NCBI RefSeq assembly: GCF_023716465.1 | Contig: NZ_CP092415.1 | Span: 3,664,408-3,728,407, forward strand | DNA: 64,000 nucleotides | Origin: Flagellimonas marinaquae | Lineage (GTDB): Bacteria > Bacteroidota > Bacteroidia > Flavobacteriales > Flavobacteriaceae | Direction of reading: 5' to 3' | Shown: one piece after another, positions 28,420-37,236 of the stretch | Layout of the letters: every line of letters starts with the position of its first letter | How positions within the stretch are numbered: the stretch's first letter is position 1 | Translations under genes and position numbers: made by a program | Notes under the pieces: generated by a model | Database searches by the model: none | The model's input: the letters and a program-made list of their open reading frames with translations, nothing else | What the model was told of the DNA's origin: nothing

Positions 28420-29016
28420 ATGACCAAGAAAGCCGAAAGGACCACAGCGTACATTATTGAAACCGTGGCTCCCATTTTCAACAAACATGGCTACGTGGGC
28501 ACCAGTATGAGTGATCTTACAGAGGCCACCGGCCTGACCAAAGGTGCTATTTATGGTAATTTTGAAAACAAAGAGGCCCTGGCCCTTTCTTCTTTCGAGT
28601 ACAATAGAAATTTGTTGTTGTCGGCCATAGACCATAAACTGGAGTTTGGAACGGCTGCTTTGGATAAACTGTACTCCTTACTGGGTTTTTACAAACAATA
28701 TGACGTATTTACACTGCCCATGGGTGGATGCCCACTGCTAAATGTTGGTGTTGATGCACAAGGAAACAACAAGCTCTTGGCCGCTGCCGTAAAAGAAACC
28801 ATAAAGGAGGTCGAGGGCAAAATCGCACTCGTACTAGAAAACGGTGCCAAACAAAACGAAATCAGACTTGCGGTCCCTCCTCTGCAGTTTGCCAAGCAAT
28901 TATTCACCATGATCCAAGGCGCCATTGCAATGAGTACGATGACACAGGATCGCAAATATTTGATGAACACCATCACCTATTTGGAATATTTGATAAAACA
29001 AGAGCTTAGAAAATAA
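28420..29016 (+). CDS. TetR/AcrR family transcriptional regulator
   Basis: A 198-residue regulator. The N-terminal helix-turn-helix is complete (GTSMSDLTEATGLTKGAIYGNFENKEAL, split here as about residues 27-54). The ligand domain has MGGCPLLNVGVDAQG, a motif common in one TetR subgroup of uncharacterised effector range. It probably represses itself or a distant operon, as no transporter or enzyme gene is adjacent. It stands alone: the clpB terminator lies upstream and a convergent gene downstream, after 120 bases with no feature that I can name. Confidence 0.88.
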   Translation: MTKKAERTTAYIIETVAPIFNKHGYVGTSMSDLTEATGLTKGAIYGNFENKEALALSSFEYNRNLLLSAIDHKLEFGTAALDKLYSLLGFYKQYDVFTLPMGGCPLLNVGVDAQGNNKLLAAAVKETIKEVEGKIALVLENGAKQNEIRLAVPPLQFAKQLFTMIQGAIAMSTMTQDRKYLMNTITYLEYLIKQELRK

Positions 29017-29137
29017 GACGAATCCTTTGGTTGCTTTCAAAATGGTTCGGACAGGAAAGAATGCATTGCGACCAGCCCCCCTTTTCGCCACTATCGATGA
29101 CTTACAACTTGAGGCAAACATGGATAGTTGAATAGAA

Positions 29138-30556
29138 TTAATTCCCTCTCACCCTAAAAATCCATGTTTTGTACACGTATTTACCATAAAATTTACTGTC
29201 CCTTGCTTTTCTGGCCTCTTCCATGGTGTTATACCTTTCCAAGTATACATAATTATATCTATTGGATTTTCTGTAGAAAGATTTGGGCTCTAGTCCCATC
29301 TCACGGACCGTTTCCATAAAACTCTCGAAATATTTCTTTGTGCCGTACACATTGGCGATCAGATAAAAACCGGCTTGCAGACCGTCTTCGCTTTCAACTT
29401 CCTCATATCGTTCATTGGGTTTTACTTCCACTGTTTGATTCTGTAAACGTGAAATACTATCTTTTTTACGTTGAAGCTCCAATTGCCCGTTCTTTCGTTG
29501 GATTTCGGACAACGAATCTTTCTCTCGCTCCATCTCTCTTCTAGCTTGGAGTTCCCTTTGTTCCTTTTCTTTGCGTTGTCGCTCGATTTCTTCTTCGAGC
29601 TGCCTTGATTTTTCTTTGTCATCTTCAGGGTCTTGATGCTTTTCCCTGGATTTTGTTTTTCCAAAGTGATAAGACGCTACAATTTCTATGGTAGTATCTT
29701 CATCGGTCAATAGATCGTCTGTTCCAAATTCCATAAGCCCACCTACGGAAAAAGTATTGGCTATAGTAACACCCAGCCCTCCGGATGCACCATAAAAACT
29801 ATTATACCCGCCCTGCACCCAAAACTTGGATGTGGACAAAAGCCCATTAATGCCATATTGGGTATCGCCCTCTGGCACAGATTTTACATACACCACAGGC
29901 CGAACAAAACTGTCCCCAAAAGCATCTGATATCGTTACTGGAAAGTCGTTGGCCAATGTTCCGGTAACCACCTGAAAACTATCCATATTCTCGCCATTCC
30001 CGGATACACTAAAACCCACAGCATTTTCAAATGCCACACCAACACTAAAACGATTGACCATTAGTCGAAGAGCTGGTGAAAATTGGACCCTAAACCCCTC
30101 AAGATCTTCCAATTCCTCAGGTGTCAGTTCGTCTTCCAGCCCAAACCGCTCATCTGCCACGGTTTGCCTAAAAGCAAATGTATTTAGTCCGGCCATTAGG
30201 TCGACCCCATCATCGAGCTGAAAAGTTTGCGCAAAATTCAAATTGCCTCCCGTGTATAAAAATAAGCCCGTATTATGTTGCAAAAAACCACCTGCGACAA
30301 CGGCCATCGGATTTAATTGATGGGTATAATTTACAAAGATAGATGTTGGGTCTCCGTCGATACCCTGCCATTGCCAACGCGTCCAAATGGATAGTGAGTT
30401 CGGCCTGTTCCAATCCAGGGAATAGGTAGGGTTCCACAAACTGGCATTGAACTGAGTGAGCGTATGTTGCCTAAAATCCGACGGCAAAACAAGTTCTTGC
30501 CCCCTACTAAACCAGAAATTTACCAGTACCAAAATACAAACCACTAATTTTCGCAT
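29138..30556 (-). CDS. PorP/SprF-type outer membrane protein with coiled coil and SPOR-like domain
   Basis: A 472-residue protein in three parts. Residues 1-20 are a signal peptide. About 20-300 form a PorP/SprF beta-barrel (WNPTYSLDWNRPNSLSIWTRWQW; FASYHFG-like end at ASYHFGK). About 305-390 are an extremely charged Glu/Arg/Lys coiled coil. The last 75 residues (GFYLIANVYGTKKYFESFM, then YNYVYLERYNTMEEARKAR) look like an SPOR/sporulation-related fold, which binds peptidoglycan glycan strands. PorP/SprF barrels usually work with type IX-secreted giant adhesins, but no such gene is adjacent. The fusion suggests a barrel tied to the cell wall (inference). Confidence 0.8.
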   Translation of the reverse strand: MRKLVVCILVLVNFWFSRGQELVLPSDFRQHTLTQFNASLWNPTYSLDWNRPNSLSIWTRWQWQGIDGDPTSIFVNYTHQLNPMAVVAGGFLQHNTGLFLYTGGNLNFAQTFQLDDGVDLMAGLNTFAFRQTVADERFGLEDELTPEELEDLEGFRVQFSPALRLMVNRFSVGVAFENAVGFSVSGNGENMDSFQVVTGTLANDFPVTISDAFGDSFVRPVVYVKSVPEGDTQYGINGLLSTSKFWVQGGYNSFYGASGGLGVTIANTFSVGGLMEFGTDDLLTDEDTTIEIVASYHFGKTKSREKHQDPEDDKEKSRQLEEEIERQRKEKEQRELQARREMEREKDSLSEIQRKNGQLELQRKKDSISRLQNQTVEVKPNERYEEVESEDGLQAGFYLIANVYGTKKYFESFMETVREMGLEPKSFYRKSNRYNYVYLERYNTMEEARKARDSKFYGKYVYKTWIFRVRGN

Positions 30557-30625
30557 ACAAGAAAATAAAAATTAAACGTTACTTTTAAACGTACAAATAA
30601 AAACTAGGGAACTTTGAATAGAACT

Positions 30626-31150
30626 ATGCGAACCATCAAACCGCTAATTGCTCTTGCAATTATACTCGTTGGAAGTATCGGATGCAAAAAAGATACAAAA
30701 ATTGTGGAAGACCCTGTTATCTCCACCTTTTATTTTATTCGTCATGCAGAAAAGGACAGGACCGATCCGGACAACCCGGACCCGGAGCTAAATCAAGATG
30801 GTCTCGACAGAGCTATTCGCTGGGCAGAAGTTTTCGACCCTATTTCTTTGGACAAAGTGTATTCCACCAATTACGAGCGCACATCCATGACCGCTGCGCC
30901 GACCTCTATCAAAAAAGATATCGATATTGAGTACTACGATCCACAAACTTTGGATATTGAGGAGTTTAAGCTTCTTAATGAAGGTAAGAACATATTAGTG
31001 GTAGGCCACAGCAATACCACCCCCATGCTGGTAAATAAAATTTTAGGCTTGGAAAAATACGATCAAATGGACGACTCGGACAACAGCAGTCTTTTTATTG
31101 TTCGTTTTATCGATGGTGTCCCAACCGACATTCGACTAAAAATGGATTAA
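30626..31150 (+). CDS. histidine phosphatase family lipoprotein
   Basis: A 174-residue phosphoglycerate-mutase-like protein. The signal MRTIKPLIALAIILVGSIGC ends in an SPII lipobox, so it is exported and lipid-anchored. The catalytic RHG-type motif reads FYFIRHAEKDR (His about 45) and the second histidine is in ILVVGHSNTTP (about 131). RHAE rather than RHGE is common in the SixA/exported group. The substrate could be a phosphate ester in the periplasm; it is not known. I chose ATG 30626 over the in-frame TTG 12 bases earlier because it begins the signal peptide. Divergent from the PorP/SprF gene. Confidence 0.85.
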   Translation: MRTIKPLIALAIILVGSIGCKKDTKIVEDPVISTFYFIRHAEKDRTDPDNPDPELNQDGLDRAIRWAEVFDPISLDKVYSTNYERTSMTAAPTSIKKDIDIEYYDPQTLDIEEFKLLNEGKNILVVGHSNTTPMLVNKILGLEKYDQMDDSDNSSLFIVRFIDGVPTDIRLKMD

Positions 31151-31191
31151 CCAATTCTATTCCAAAAAAATTGTATTGACCAAAGATAGCT

Positions 31192-31941
31192 TTATTCCGA
31201 TTCGTCCGTAACGGTAATATTTTTAGTTTCTATTTTGGATATTAGTTCCAGCCCGTCCGTATGGAACAACTGGCCAATTTCCAATATATCGCTTCCTTCT
31301 TGTTTGGGTTTATAGTTTTCATAATCCACAAAACGGATACCGCCAATATAACGCTCGTTATATGCCTTTCTAAATCGCTGTCCACCACCGTTTACATGGA
31401 AGCTATAGGCCAAGTAATCAGGTTTAAATGATTCTGTATTAAACCAATACACATAAGTATCTTCGAAATCGACCCCTCCTCCTTGTTGGTCGAATGTTAC
31501 CTTGATCTTGTAGTATTCTTTATTTTTAATGGTCTCCTTGCCCAATAGCTCTTTGTTTACTGCGGCATCGTTCAACCCCAATGGCAACCGCACAAAATAG
31601 TGGACAGAGTTAATGGAGTTGGTGTAAAGTTGAGCCATGGAATCCTTGACTTTTACCAAGGAGTCGTTCATGTATCGCTCAAAATTATCCATGGTCATAA
31701 TATCTTTTACGATAACCGAGTCCAAATCCCTTGTACGCGTATAAACCCGATTACCGTCAATATTTTCCGATCTATATTTTAAATCCCTAAAATCGAAGGT
31801 CACTTCATGGGTTTCGAACAGTTTACCCCCGCTATCTTCAATGGATTTATTTACAATATCTTGGGCGGTCAGTTCTTTTTTAGGTTCTTGTTTGCAACCA
31901 ATAACAATAACTAAGAGGAGCAGGGATAAAATTCTTTTCAT
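31192..31941 (-). CDS. DUF6503-like lipoprotein
   Basis: A 249-residue lipoprotein (MKRILSLLLLVIVIGC, Cys16). The mature protein is beta-rich, with ELTAQDIVNKSIEDSGG at its start and DTYVYWFNTESFKPDYLAY near residue 160, a pattern I associate with the DUF6503 family of Bacteroidota and, more loosely, with LolA/LppX-like half-barrels that carry lipids. No catalytic residues stand out. It is convergent with the histidine phosphatase gene and divergent from smpB. The family name is from memory and should be taken as likely rather than certain. Confidence 0.65.
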   Translation of the reverse strand: MKRILSLLLLVIVIGCKQEPKKELTAQDIVNKSIEDSGGKLFETHEVTFDFRDLKYRSENIDGNRVYTRTRDLDSVIVKDIMTMDNFERYMNDSLVKVKDSMAQLYTNSINSVHYFVRLPLGLNDAAVNKELLGKETIKNKEYYKIKVTFDQQGGGVDFEDTYVYWFNTESFKPDYLAYSFHVNGGGQRFRKAYNERYIGGIRFVDYENYKPKQEGSDILEIGQLFHTDGLELISKIETKNITVTDESE

Positions 31942-32007
31942 AGATGAGTTTTGATACTTATTCGTAAAATCTAACGTAACATTACAAAAATCTTGCTAAA
32001 GAGTTTA

Positions 32008-32015
32008 TATTTTTG
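32008..32015 (+). promoter_or_regulatory. -7 element of smpB, probably leaderless
   Basis: TATTTTTG is a full match to TAnnTTTG and ends seven bases before the ATG at 32022. Transcription would begin at about the start codon, so smpB mRNA may be leaderless. No TTG is found at the expected -33 distance. Confidence 0.45.
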
Positions 32016-32021
32016 TCCCCA

Positions 32022-32483
32022 ATGCAGAAAAATATCAACATAAAAAACAGAAGAGCCCGGTTCGATTACGAAATCCTGGATACCTACACAGCAGGTATAG
32101 TTTTGGGCGGTACCGAAATTAAATCCCTTCGATTGGGCAAAGCCTCTATTTCGCAAAGTTTTTGTGAGTTTAATCCCAAGGGCGAGCTGTTTGTGATCAA
32201 TATGCAGATCGATGAGTATAGCCATGGTGGGCATTACAACCATAGACCAAAAGCAGAACGTAAATTATTGCTCAACAAAAGGGAGTTGAAAAAACTTCAA
32301 AAAGAGGTCGCCACAACCGGATTGACCATTGTTCCCTTAAATGTTTTTATAAATGATCGAGGTCTCGCCAAAATGAATATTGGACTTGCCAAGGGGAAAA
32401 AACTGTACGATAAGCGGGAAACCATAAAGGATCGTGACAATAAGCGCAATCTCTCCCGGATCAAAAAGAGTTTCAACAATTAA
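32022..32483 (+). CDS. smpB: SsrA-binding protein SmpB
   Basis: Binds tmRNA and brings it to stalled ribosomes for trans-translation. It is 153 residues. The family stretches [32 protein letters not shown] and the C-terminal tail [18 protein letters not shown] are intact. I use ATG 32022; the in-frame TTG at 32013 lies within the promoter-like TATTTTTG and would be an unlikely start. The tmRNA gene is not in this window. Its stop overlaps the end of pcm by four bases. Confidence 0.96.
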   Translation: MQKNINIKNRRARFDYEILDTYTAGIVLGGTEIKSLRLGKASISQSFCEFNPKGELFVINMQIDEYSHGGHYNHRPKAERKLLLNKRELKKLQKEVATTGLTIVPLNVFINDRGLAKMNIGLAKGKKLYDKRETIKDRDNKRNLSRIKKSFNN

Positions 32484-33121
32484 TTTTTGTCTTCCAACAG
32501 CGGAACAAACCGAAACGACCCAAATTCCTTTTTCTCGAATTCCTTTTCAGACTTACGCACAAATAGTGTCATGATCTGCTCGTCAACACCCACCGGGATT
32601 ACCAGCCTACCACCTATTTTTAGTTGGGACAATAATGGTTTGGGCACTTCTGGGGCGCCAGCAGTAACAATAATACCATCAAAAGGAGCTTCTTGCGGCA
32701 ATCCTTTATATCCATCCCCAAAAATCATCTTCTTGGGGCGATAGTGCATTTTATTAAAAAACAATCGGGTGGATTTAAACAGTTCCGATTGTCTTTCAAT
32801 GGTGTACACTTTAGCCCTTAAATACAATAAAACAGCAGTTTGATACCCGCTCCCGGTACCTATCTCCAAAATCTTGGCATTGGGTTCAACCTGCAACAAT
32901 TCCGTCTGGAAAGCTACGGTATACGGTTGGGAAATCGTTTGATCCGCACCAATGGGAAATGCCTTGTCCTGATACGCATGATCTTCAAAACTGCTATCTA
33001 AAAACAAGTGCCTTGGAATAGTCTTTATGGCCTCTAAAACTTTTTGATCGGTAATTCCCTTGGCCGCTACAACTTCTGCCAAGTTCTTGCGCATTCCCCT
33101 ATGTTTGAGCGTATCCTTCAT
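32480..33121 (-). CDS. pcm: protein-L-isoaspartate O-methyltransferase
   Basis: A SAM-dependent repair enzyme for isoaspartyl residues in damaged proteins. At 213 residues it has the usual length. Key motifs are [16 protein letters not shown] (about 80-95), the SAM-binding [15 protein letters not shown] (about 103-117), [26 protein letters not shown] and GGRLVIPVG. Its 3' end overlaps smpB by four bases tail to tail. It is monocistronic as far as can be seen, and divergent from the oxidoreductase at 33237. No odd features. Confidence 0.95.
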   Translation of the reverse strand: MKDTLKHRGMRKNLAEVVAAKGITDQKVLEAIKTIPRHLFLDSSFEDHAYQDKAFPIGADQTISQPYTVAFQTELLQVEPNAKILEIGTGSGYQTAVLLYLRAKVYTIERQSELFKSTRLFFNKMHYRPKKMIFGDGYKGLPQEAPFDGIIVTAGAPEVPKPLLSQLKIGGRLVIPVGVDEQIMTLFVRKSEKEFEKKEFGSFRFVPLLEDKN

Positions 33122-33213
33122 GGTCTGTGGTCTGGAGGCACGAATTTAAAAAGTTCCCTAAAAATATCCCTCTACTTCCGATCAAAAATTTATGGAAACT
33201 GACATCATATCCT

Positions 33214-33221
33214 TATTTTTG
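33214..33221 (+). promoter_or_regulatory. -7 element of the Gfo/Idh/MocA gene
   Basis: TATTTTTG, full match to TAnnTTTG, 15 bases before ATG 33237. Because it lies downstream of the in-frame ATG at 33192, it supports 33237 as the real start. No clear -33 TTG is found. Confidence 0.5.
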
Positions 33222-33236
33222 ACGAAAACAGGAAAT

Positions 33237-34202
33237 ATGCTAAAAGTTGGTGTCCTTGGAGCAGGACATTTAGGGAAAATACACCTGAGGCTCCTAAACC
33301 AATCGGACAAATACGAACTGGTCGGGTTTTATGACCCCGATGAGATCAACGCCAAGAAAGTCGCAGCGGAATTTGGATATAATTATTTTGAGAACATCAA
33401 TAAATTGATCGATGCCGTTGATGTTGTAGATATTGTAACCCCTACCCTTTCACATTTTGATTGTGCCAAAAAGGCCATTGAAAAAGGCAAGCACATATTT
33501 ATTGAAAAACCTATCACCAACACACTTGAAGAAGCCGAAGAATTGCTCGAACTTACCAAACAGCATGGCGTAAAAGGGCAAGTGGGACATGTGGAGCGAT
33601 TTAACCCTGCTTTTTTGGCCGTAAAGGACAAGATCGACAATCCCATGTTCATAGAAACGCACCGTTTGGCAGAATTTAACCCCAGGGGAACCGATGTTCC
33701 CGTGGTCTTGGATTTAATGATCCATGATATTGACGCTATTTTAAGCGTTGTTCCATCCGAAGTCGAAAAAATAAACGCAAGTGGCGTTTCGGTGATCAGT
33801 CAATCCCCAGACATAGCAAACGCCCGAATCCAATTTAAGAACGGCTGTGTCGCCAATCTAACATCGAGTCGGATTTCCTTAAAAAATATGCGTAAATCCA
33901 GGTTCTTTCAGCGCGATGCCTACATATCCGTCGACTTTTTAGAGAAAAAGGTAGAGGTTGTAAAAATGAAGGACGCACCAGAAAACCCTGGTGATTTTGA
34001 TATGATTCTCCAGAATGCCGAGGGCGATAAAAAGCAGATCTATTTTGAAAACCCCGAAATAGACGCCAACAATGCCATTTTGGACGAATTGGAAACCTTT
34101 GCCAATGCCATCAACAACGATACTACACCGATCGTGAGCTTGGAGCAAGGTGCCAATGCCCTTAGAGTGGCCCTTCAAATAATCGAATCCTTTAAAAATT
34201 AA
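33237..34202 (+). CDS. Gfo/Idh/MocA family oxidoreductase
   Basis: A 321-residue NAD(P)-dependent dehydrogenase. The Rossmann motif VGVLGAGHLGKIHLRLL is at the N-terminus, and the family's HIFIEKPITNTLEEAEEL (EKP motif, about 85-102) and GQVGHVERFNPAF follow; VLDLMIHDIDAILS carries the catalytic His region. Substrates of this family are mostly sugars or their derivatives; this one cannot be assigned. Chosen start ATG 33237, since a promoter-like word lies between it and the ATG at 33192. The 3-hydroxyacyl-CoA dehydrogenase gene follows after 49 bases holding a small inverted repeat. Confidence 0.85.
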   Translation: MLKVGVLGAGHLGKIHLRLLNQSDKYELVGFYDPDEINAKKVAAEFGYNYFENINKLIDAVDVVDIVTPTLSHFDCAKKAIEKGKHIFIEKPITNTLEEAEELLELTKQHGVKGQVGHVERFNPAFLAVKDKIDNPMFIETHRLAEFNPRGTDVPVVLDLMIHDIDAILSVVPSEVEKINASGVSVISQSPDIANARIQFKNGCVANLTSSRISLKNMRKSRFFQRDAYISVDFLEKKVEVVKMKDAPENPGDFDMILQNAEGDKKQIYFENPEIDANNAILDELETFANAINNDTTPIVSLEQGANALRVALQIIESFKN

Positions 34203-34210
34203 CTCAGTGT

Positions 34211-34230
34211 TGTTCTCCGTTCCGAGAACA
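34211..34230. repeat. small perfect inverted repeat
   Basis: TGTTCTC (34211-34217), spacer CGTTCC, GAGAACA (34224-34230). It lies between two same-strand genes and may be a hairpin in the transcript or an operator. No T-run follows, so it is not a normal terminator. Confidence 0.4.
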
Positions 34231-34251
34231 AAGCCATACAAACTAAATACA

Positions 34252-35139
34252 ATGAAAAAAATAGCTGTAATCGGTGCCGGAACCATGGGTAATGGAATTG
34301 CCCATGTATTCGCACAAAACGGATATCATGTAAATCTTGTGGACATTTCCCAAGTATCTTTGGACAAAGGAATGGCCACAATAACCAAAAATTTGGACCG
34401 TATGATCGCCAAGGAAGTGATAGACGAAGCCAAAAAAGAGGGTACATTGGCCAATATAACCACTTACACCAATGTAAAGGACGGTGTAAACGATACCGAT
34501 CTTGTGGTAGAGGCAGCTACGGAAAATTTGGACATCAAACTAAAGATCTTCAAGGATTTGGATGAAATATGCAAGCCCGAAACCATTTTGGCAACCAACA
34601 CCTCTTCCATTTCCATAACACAAATAGGAGCGGCCACCAAACGCCCGGAAAAAGTAATCGGAATGCATTTTATGAATCCTGTGCCAATTATGAAATTGGT
34701 AGAGATCATAAGGGGCTACAGTACCTCAAACGACGTTACCCAAACCATTATGGAGCTATCCAAGAAATTGGGCAAAATCCCGACCGAGGTAAACGATTAT
34801 CCTGGATTTGTGGCCAACAGGATCTTAATGCCCATGATCAACGAATCTATCGAAACCTTGTACAACGGTGTCGCCGGCGTTAGAGAAATAGATACGGTAA
34901 TGAAATTGGGAATGGCTCACCCCATGGGCCCATTGCAACTTGCCGACTTTATTGGATTGGATGTATGTCTTTCCATCCTAAATGTGATGTACGATGGTTT
35001 CAAAAACCCAAAATATGCCCCATGCCCTCTACTTGTGAATATGGTGATGGCCGGTAAATTAGGGGTAAAATCAGGTGAAGGCTTTTACGATTATTCCGAG
35101 TCCAGAAAAGCCGAAAACGTTTCCGCACAATTTAAATAG
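34252..35139 (+). CDS. 3-hydroxybutyryl-CoA dehydrogenase-type enzyme
   Basis: A 295-residue member of the 3-hydroxyacyl-CoA dehydrogenase family. The NAD-binding GAGTMGNGIAHVFA (about 8-21), ATNTSSISITQIG, GMHFMNPVPIMKLVE (with the catalytic His) and the C-terminal dimer domain NDYPGFVANRILMPMINE are complete. It oxidises 3-hydroxyacyl-CoA in fatty acid degradation or runs in reverse for butyryl-CoA synthesis. No thiolase or crotonase gene is adjacent, so the pathway is open. Start ATG 34252 begins MKKIAVIGAG; a GTG further upstream overlaps the inverted repeat and is unlikely. Confidence 0.92.
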   Translation: MKKIAVIGAGTMGNGIAHVFAQNGYHVNLVDISQVSLDKGMATITKNLDRMIAKEVIDEAKKEGTLANITTYTNVKDGVNDTDLVVEAATENLDIKLKIFKDLDEICKPETILATNTSSISITQIGAATKRPEKVIGMHFMNPVPIMKLVEIIRGYSTSNDVTQTIMELSKKLGKIPTEVNDYPGFVANRILMPMINESIETLYNGVAGVREIDTVMKLGMAHPMGPLQLADFIGLDVCLSILNVMYDGFKNPKYAPCPLLVNMVMAGKLGVKSGEGFYDYSESRKAENVSAQFK

Positions 35140-35157
35140 GATTAAAAAGAATTTGAT

Positions 35158-35239
35158 CGTTATTCCAACAGAACAAAGCGACGAGGAATCTCATAACTTT
35201 AAATCACTACCGAGATTTCTCACTACATTCGAAATGACA
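35158..35239. repeat. dispersed palindromic repeat
   Basis: The left arm ends CGACGAGGAATCTCA and the right arm begins GAGATTTCTCACTACATTCG; they pair imperfectly around a centre near 35200. The sequence type (GAGGAATCTC ... GAGATTTCTCAC ... CGAAATGAC) is one I know as a repeated hairpin unit in Flavobacteriaceae genomes. A short open frame crossing it is not a gene. Confidence 0.6.
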
Positions 35240-35321
35240 AAGAAGACCAAGTATTTTGAAATTAAGTAGCGATAATTAATAATTAGAGGGAAGCACCTCT
35301 TTTAACTATATAAGGAATTTC

Positions 35322-36557
35322 ATGGCCATAGTTAAGCCTTTTAAGGCCATTCGCCCCACAAAGGACAAAGCTTTTTTTGTTGCATCGCGCTCCTACGAGG
35401 AATATTCAAAAGAAGAGCTCAAGGCTGTACTGAAGTACAACCCGTTCTCGTTTTTACATATCATCAATCCAGGATTCAAGTTCGATAAAAACATTAAGGG
35501 TAAGGAGCGTTTTGGACTTGTACATAATCGGTATTTGGAGTTTTTGGAAGAAAACATCTTTTTGAAAGACGAAGAGCCCAGTTTTTATCTCTATCAAATA
35601 GAAAAGGATGATTTTAAGAGTTTAGGCTTCTTTTGTGCATGTAGCGTGGATGATTACAGGAGCAACGTCATCAAAAAACATGAGGACACCATACAAGACC
35701 GGGAAGAACTTTTTGCAGATTACCTGCACACCGTAGGTTTTAATGCAGAACCGGTTTTAATGACTTACGAGGACAGTGATTTGGTAGATGAAATATTCCA
35801 ACGAAAAATACAGCGCGAGCCCGAATATGATTTTACCACTACGGACAAAGTAAACCACAAGCTTTGGAAAATTTCATACCCCGAGGGCATAAAAAAACTG
35901 GAAAGTGCTTTTGGAGACCTAAACTCGCTCTACATAGCGGACGGACACCACCGTAGCGCCTCTTCCAGTTTGTTGGCCGATATTAAAAAGACCGAAAACC
36001 CCAACCATACCGGAGAGGAAGCCTACAATTATTTTATGGCTTATCTGATTCCTGAGTCCCAGATGAAAATTTTTGAGTTCAATCGAATGGTGAAGGATTT
36101 GAACGGATTTTCCAAGAAAGAATTCCTTATCCAGTTGGACGAACATTTCCGTATCGAGAAAAGAATGGACGGACTGAGAAAACCCTCCAAAAAACATGAG
36201 TTCAGCATGTATTTGGCCGGAGAGTTTTATACCCTTCATTTTAGAAAAACCAATCACGTTTTTCCCGATGCTTTGAGTAAATTGGACACTCAAATTTTGT
36301 ACAAAACTGTTTTGGAACCCATTTTGGGGATTACAGACCTACGAAACGACGACCGGATTTGTTACGGTTATGGCAAAAACAACCTGATCCAAATGAAAGA
36401 TATGGTGGATTCGGGAGCTTTTGCCGTTGGTTTTAGCCTTGTTCCCACAACCATAGAAGAAATTAAGGCCATTGCCGATGCAGGTTTGGTAATGCCCCCA
36501 AAAAGCACGTATATTGAGCCTAAGCTCCGCAGCGGGCTGGCGATTTATGAATTATAG
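35322..36557 (+). CDS. DUF1015 family protein
   Basis: A 411-residue soluble protein of the DUF1015 family. The typical start is IVKPFKAIRPTKDKA; LYIADGHHRSASS (about 204-216) is the conserved His-rich signature that looks like an active site, and GFSLVPTTIEEIKAIAD and MPPKSTYIEPKLRSGL form the family's C-terminus. The reaction is unknown; in several bacteria such genes accompany serine or one-carbon metabolism (serA/serC), but those are not adjacent here. It opens a long + strand series reaching gntP; yggS follows after six bases. Confidence 0.88.
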   Translation: MAIVKPFKAIRPTKDKAFFVASRSYEEYSKEELKAVLKYNPFSFLHIINPGFKFDKNIKGKERFGLVHNRYLEFLEENIFLKDEEPSFYLYQIEKDDFKSLGFFCACSVDDYRSNVIKKHEDTIQDREELFADYLHTVGFNAEPVLMTYEDSDLVDEIFQRKIQREPEYDFTTTDKVNHKLWKISYPEGIKKLESAFGDLNSLYIADGHHRSASSSLLADIKKTENPNHTGEEAYNYFMAYLIPESQMKIFEFNRMVKDLNGFSKKEFLIQLDEHFRIEKRMDGLRKPSKKHEFSMYLAGEFYTLHFRKTNHVFPDALSKLDTQILYKTVLEPILGITDLRNDDRICYGYGKNNLIQMKDMVDSGAFAVGFSLVPTTIEEIKAIADAGLVMPPKSTYIEPKLRSGLAIYEL

Positions 36558-36563
36558 AAAACT

Positions 36564-37223
36564 ATGTCCATAAAAGATAATCTCGATAAAATAAAATCCG
36601 AACTCCCTTTAGGGGTTACCTTGGTTGCCGTTTCCAAAACCAAGCCCAATAAAGATATTATGCAAGCCTATGATGCCGGACAACGGGTGTTTGGAGAAAA
36701 TAAAGTACAGGAGATGGTCCAAAAATGGCAAGATTTGCCCAAGGACATCGAATGGCACATGATAGGCCACCTACAACGCAATAAGGTAAAATACATGGCC
36801 GAGTTTGTCTCCTTGATCCATGGGGTGGACAGCCCTCGGTTACTCAAGGAAATCAACAAACAGGCAAAAAAGCATGACCGTGTAATACCTTGCTTACTAC
36901 AAATACATATTGCCGAAGAGGACACTAAATTTGGTCTTGATAAGAACGAACTCGATCAACTCATCAATTCCGAGGAATTTAAGACCATGGAAAACATCAA
37001 AATTGTTGGTTTGATGGGCATGGCAACTTTTACGGATGACAAAAAACAAGTTAGTAAGGAATTTGCCCTACTTAAGTCTTTGTTTGATGATCTTAAAACA
37101 GAATTGCCCGACATCGGCATTCTTTCCATGGGAATGAGCGGTGATTACCAATTAGCCATAAAGGAAGGCAGTAACATGGTGCGGATCGGAAGCAGTATAT
37201 TTGGGGCTAGAAACTATTCATAA
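36564..37223 (+). CDS. yggS: YggS/PLPBP pyridoxal phosphate homeostasis protein
   Basis: A 219-residue PLP-binding barrel protein. The PLP lysine is in LVAVSKTKP (about residue 26), followed by FGENKVQEM, WHMIGHLQRNK, the GLMGMATF strand and the phosphate-binding LSMGMSGDYQLAI. It is non-catalytic as known and buffers PLP and amino-acid pools. Length and motifs are ordinary. It begins six bases after the DUF1015 gene, so the two are co-transcribed. The exonuclease gene follows after 13 bases. Confidence 0.94.
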   Translation: MSIKDNLDKIKSELPLGVTLVAVSKTKPNKDIMQAYDAGQRVFGENKVQEMVQKWQDLPKDIEWHMIGHLQRNKVKYMAEFVSLIHGVDSPRLLKEINKQAKKHDRVIPCLLQIHIAEEDTKFGLDKNELDQLINSEEFKTMENIKIVGLMGMATFTDDKKQVSKEFALLKSLFDDLKTELPDIGILSMGMSGDYQLAIKEGSNMVRIGSSIFGARNYS

Positions 37224-37236
37224 CCAGTAATTTTCC

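Noticed and set aside
33192..33236. ATG 33192 as start of the Gfo/Idh/MocA gene
   Set aside because: A full -7 element lies at 33214-33221, after that codon, and the Rossmann motif begins right at ATG 33237.
35075..35269. Short + strand open frame after the hydroxyacyl-CoA dehydrogenase gene
   Set aside because: It starts inside that gene in another frame and its rest is the palindromic repeat at 35158-35239.
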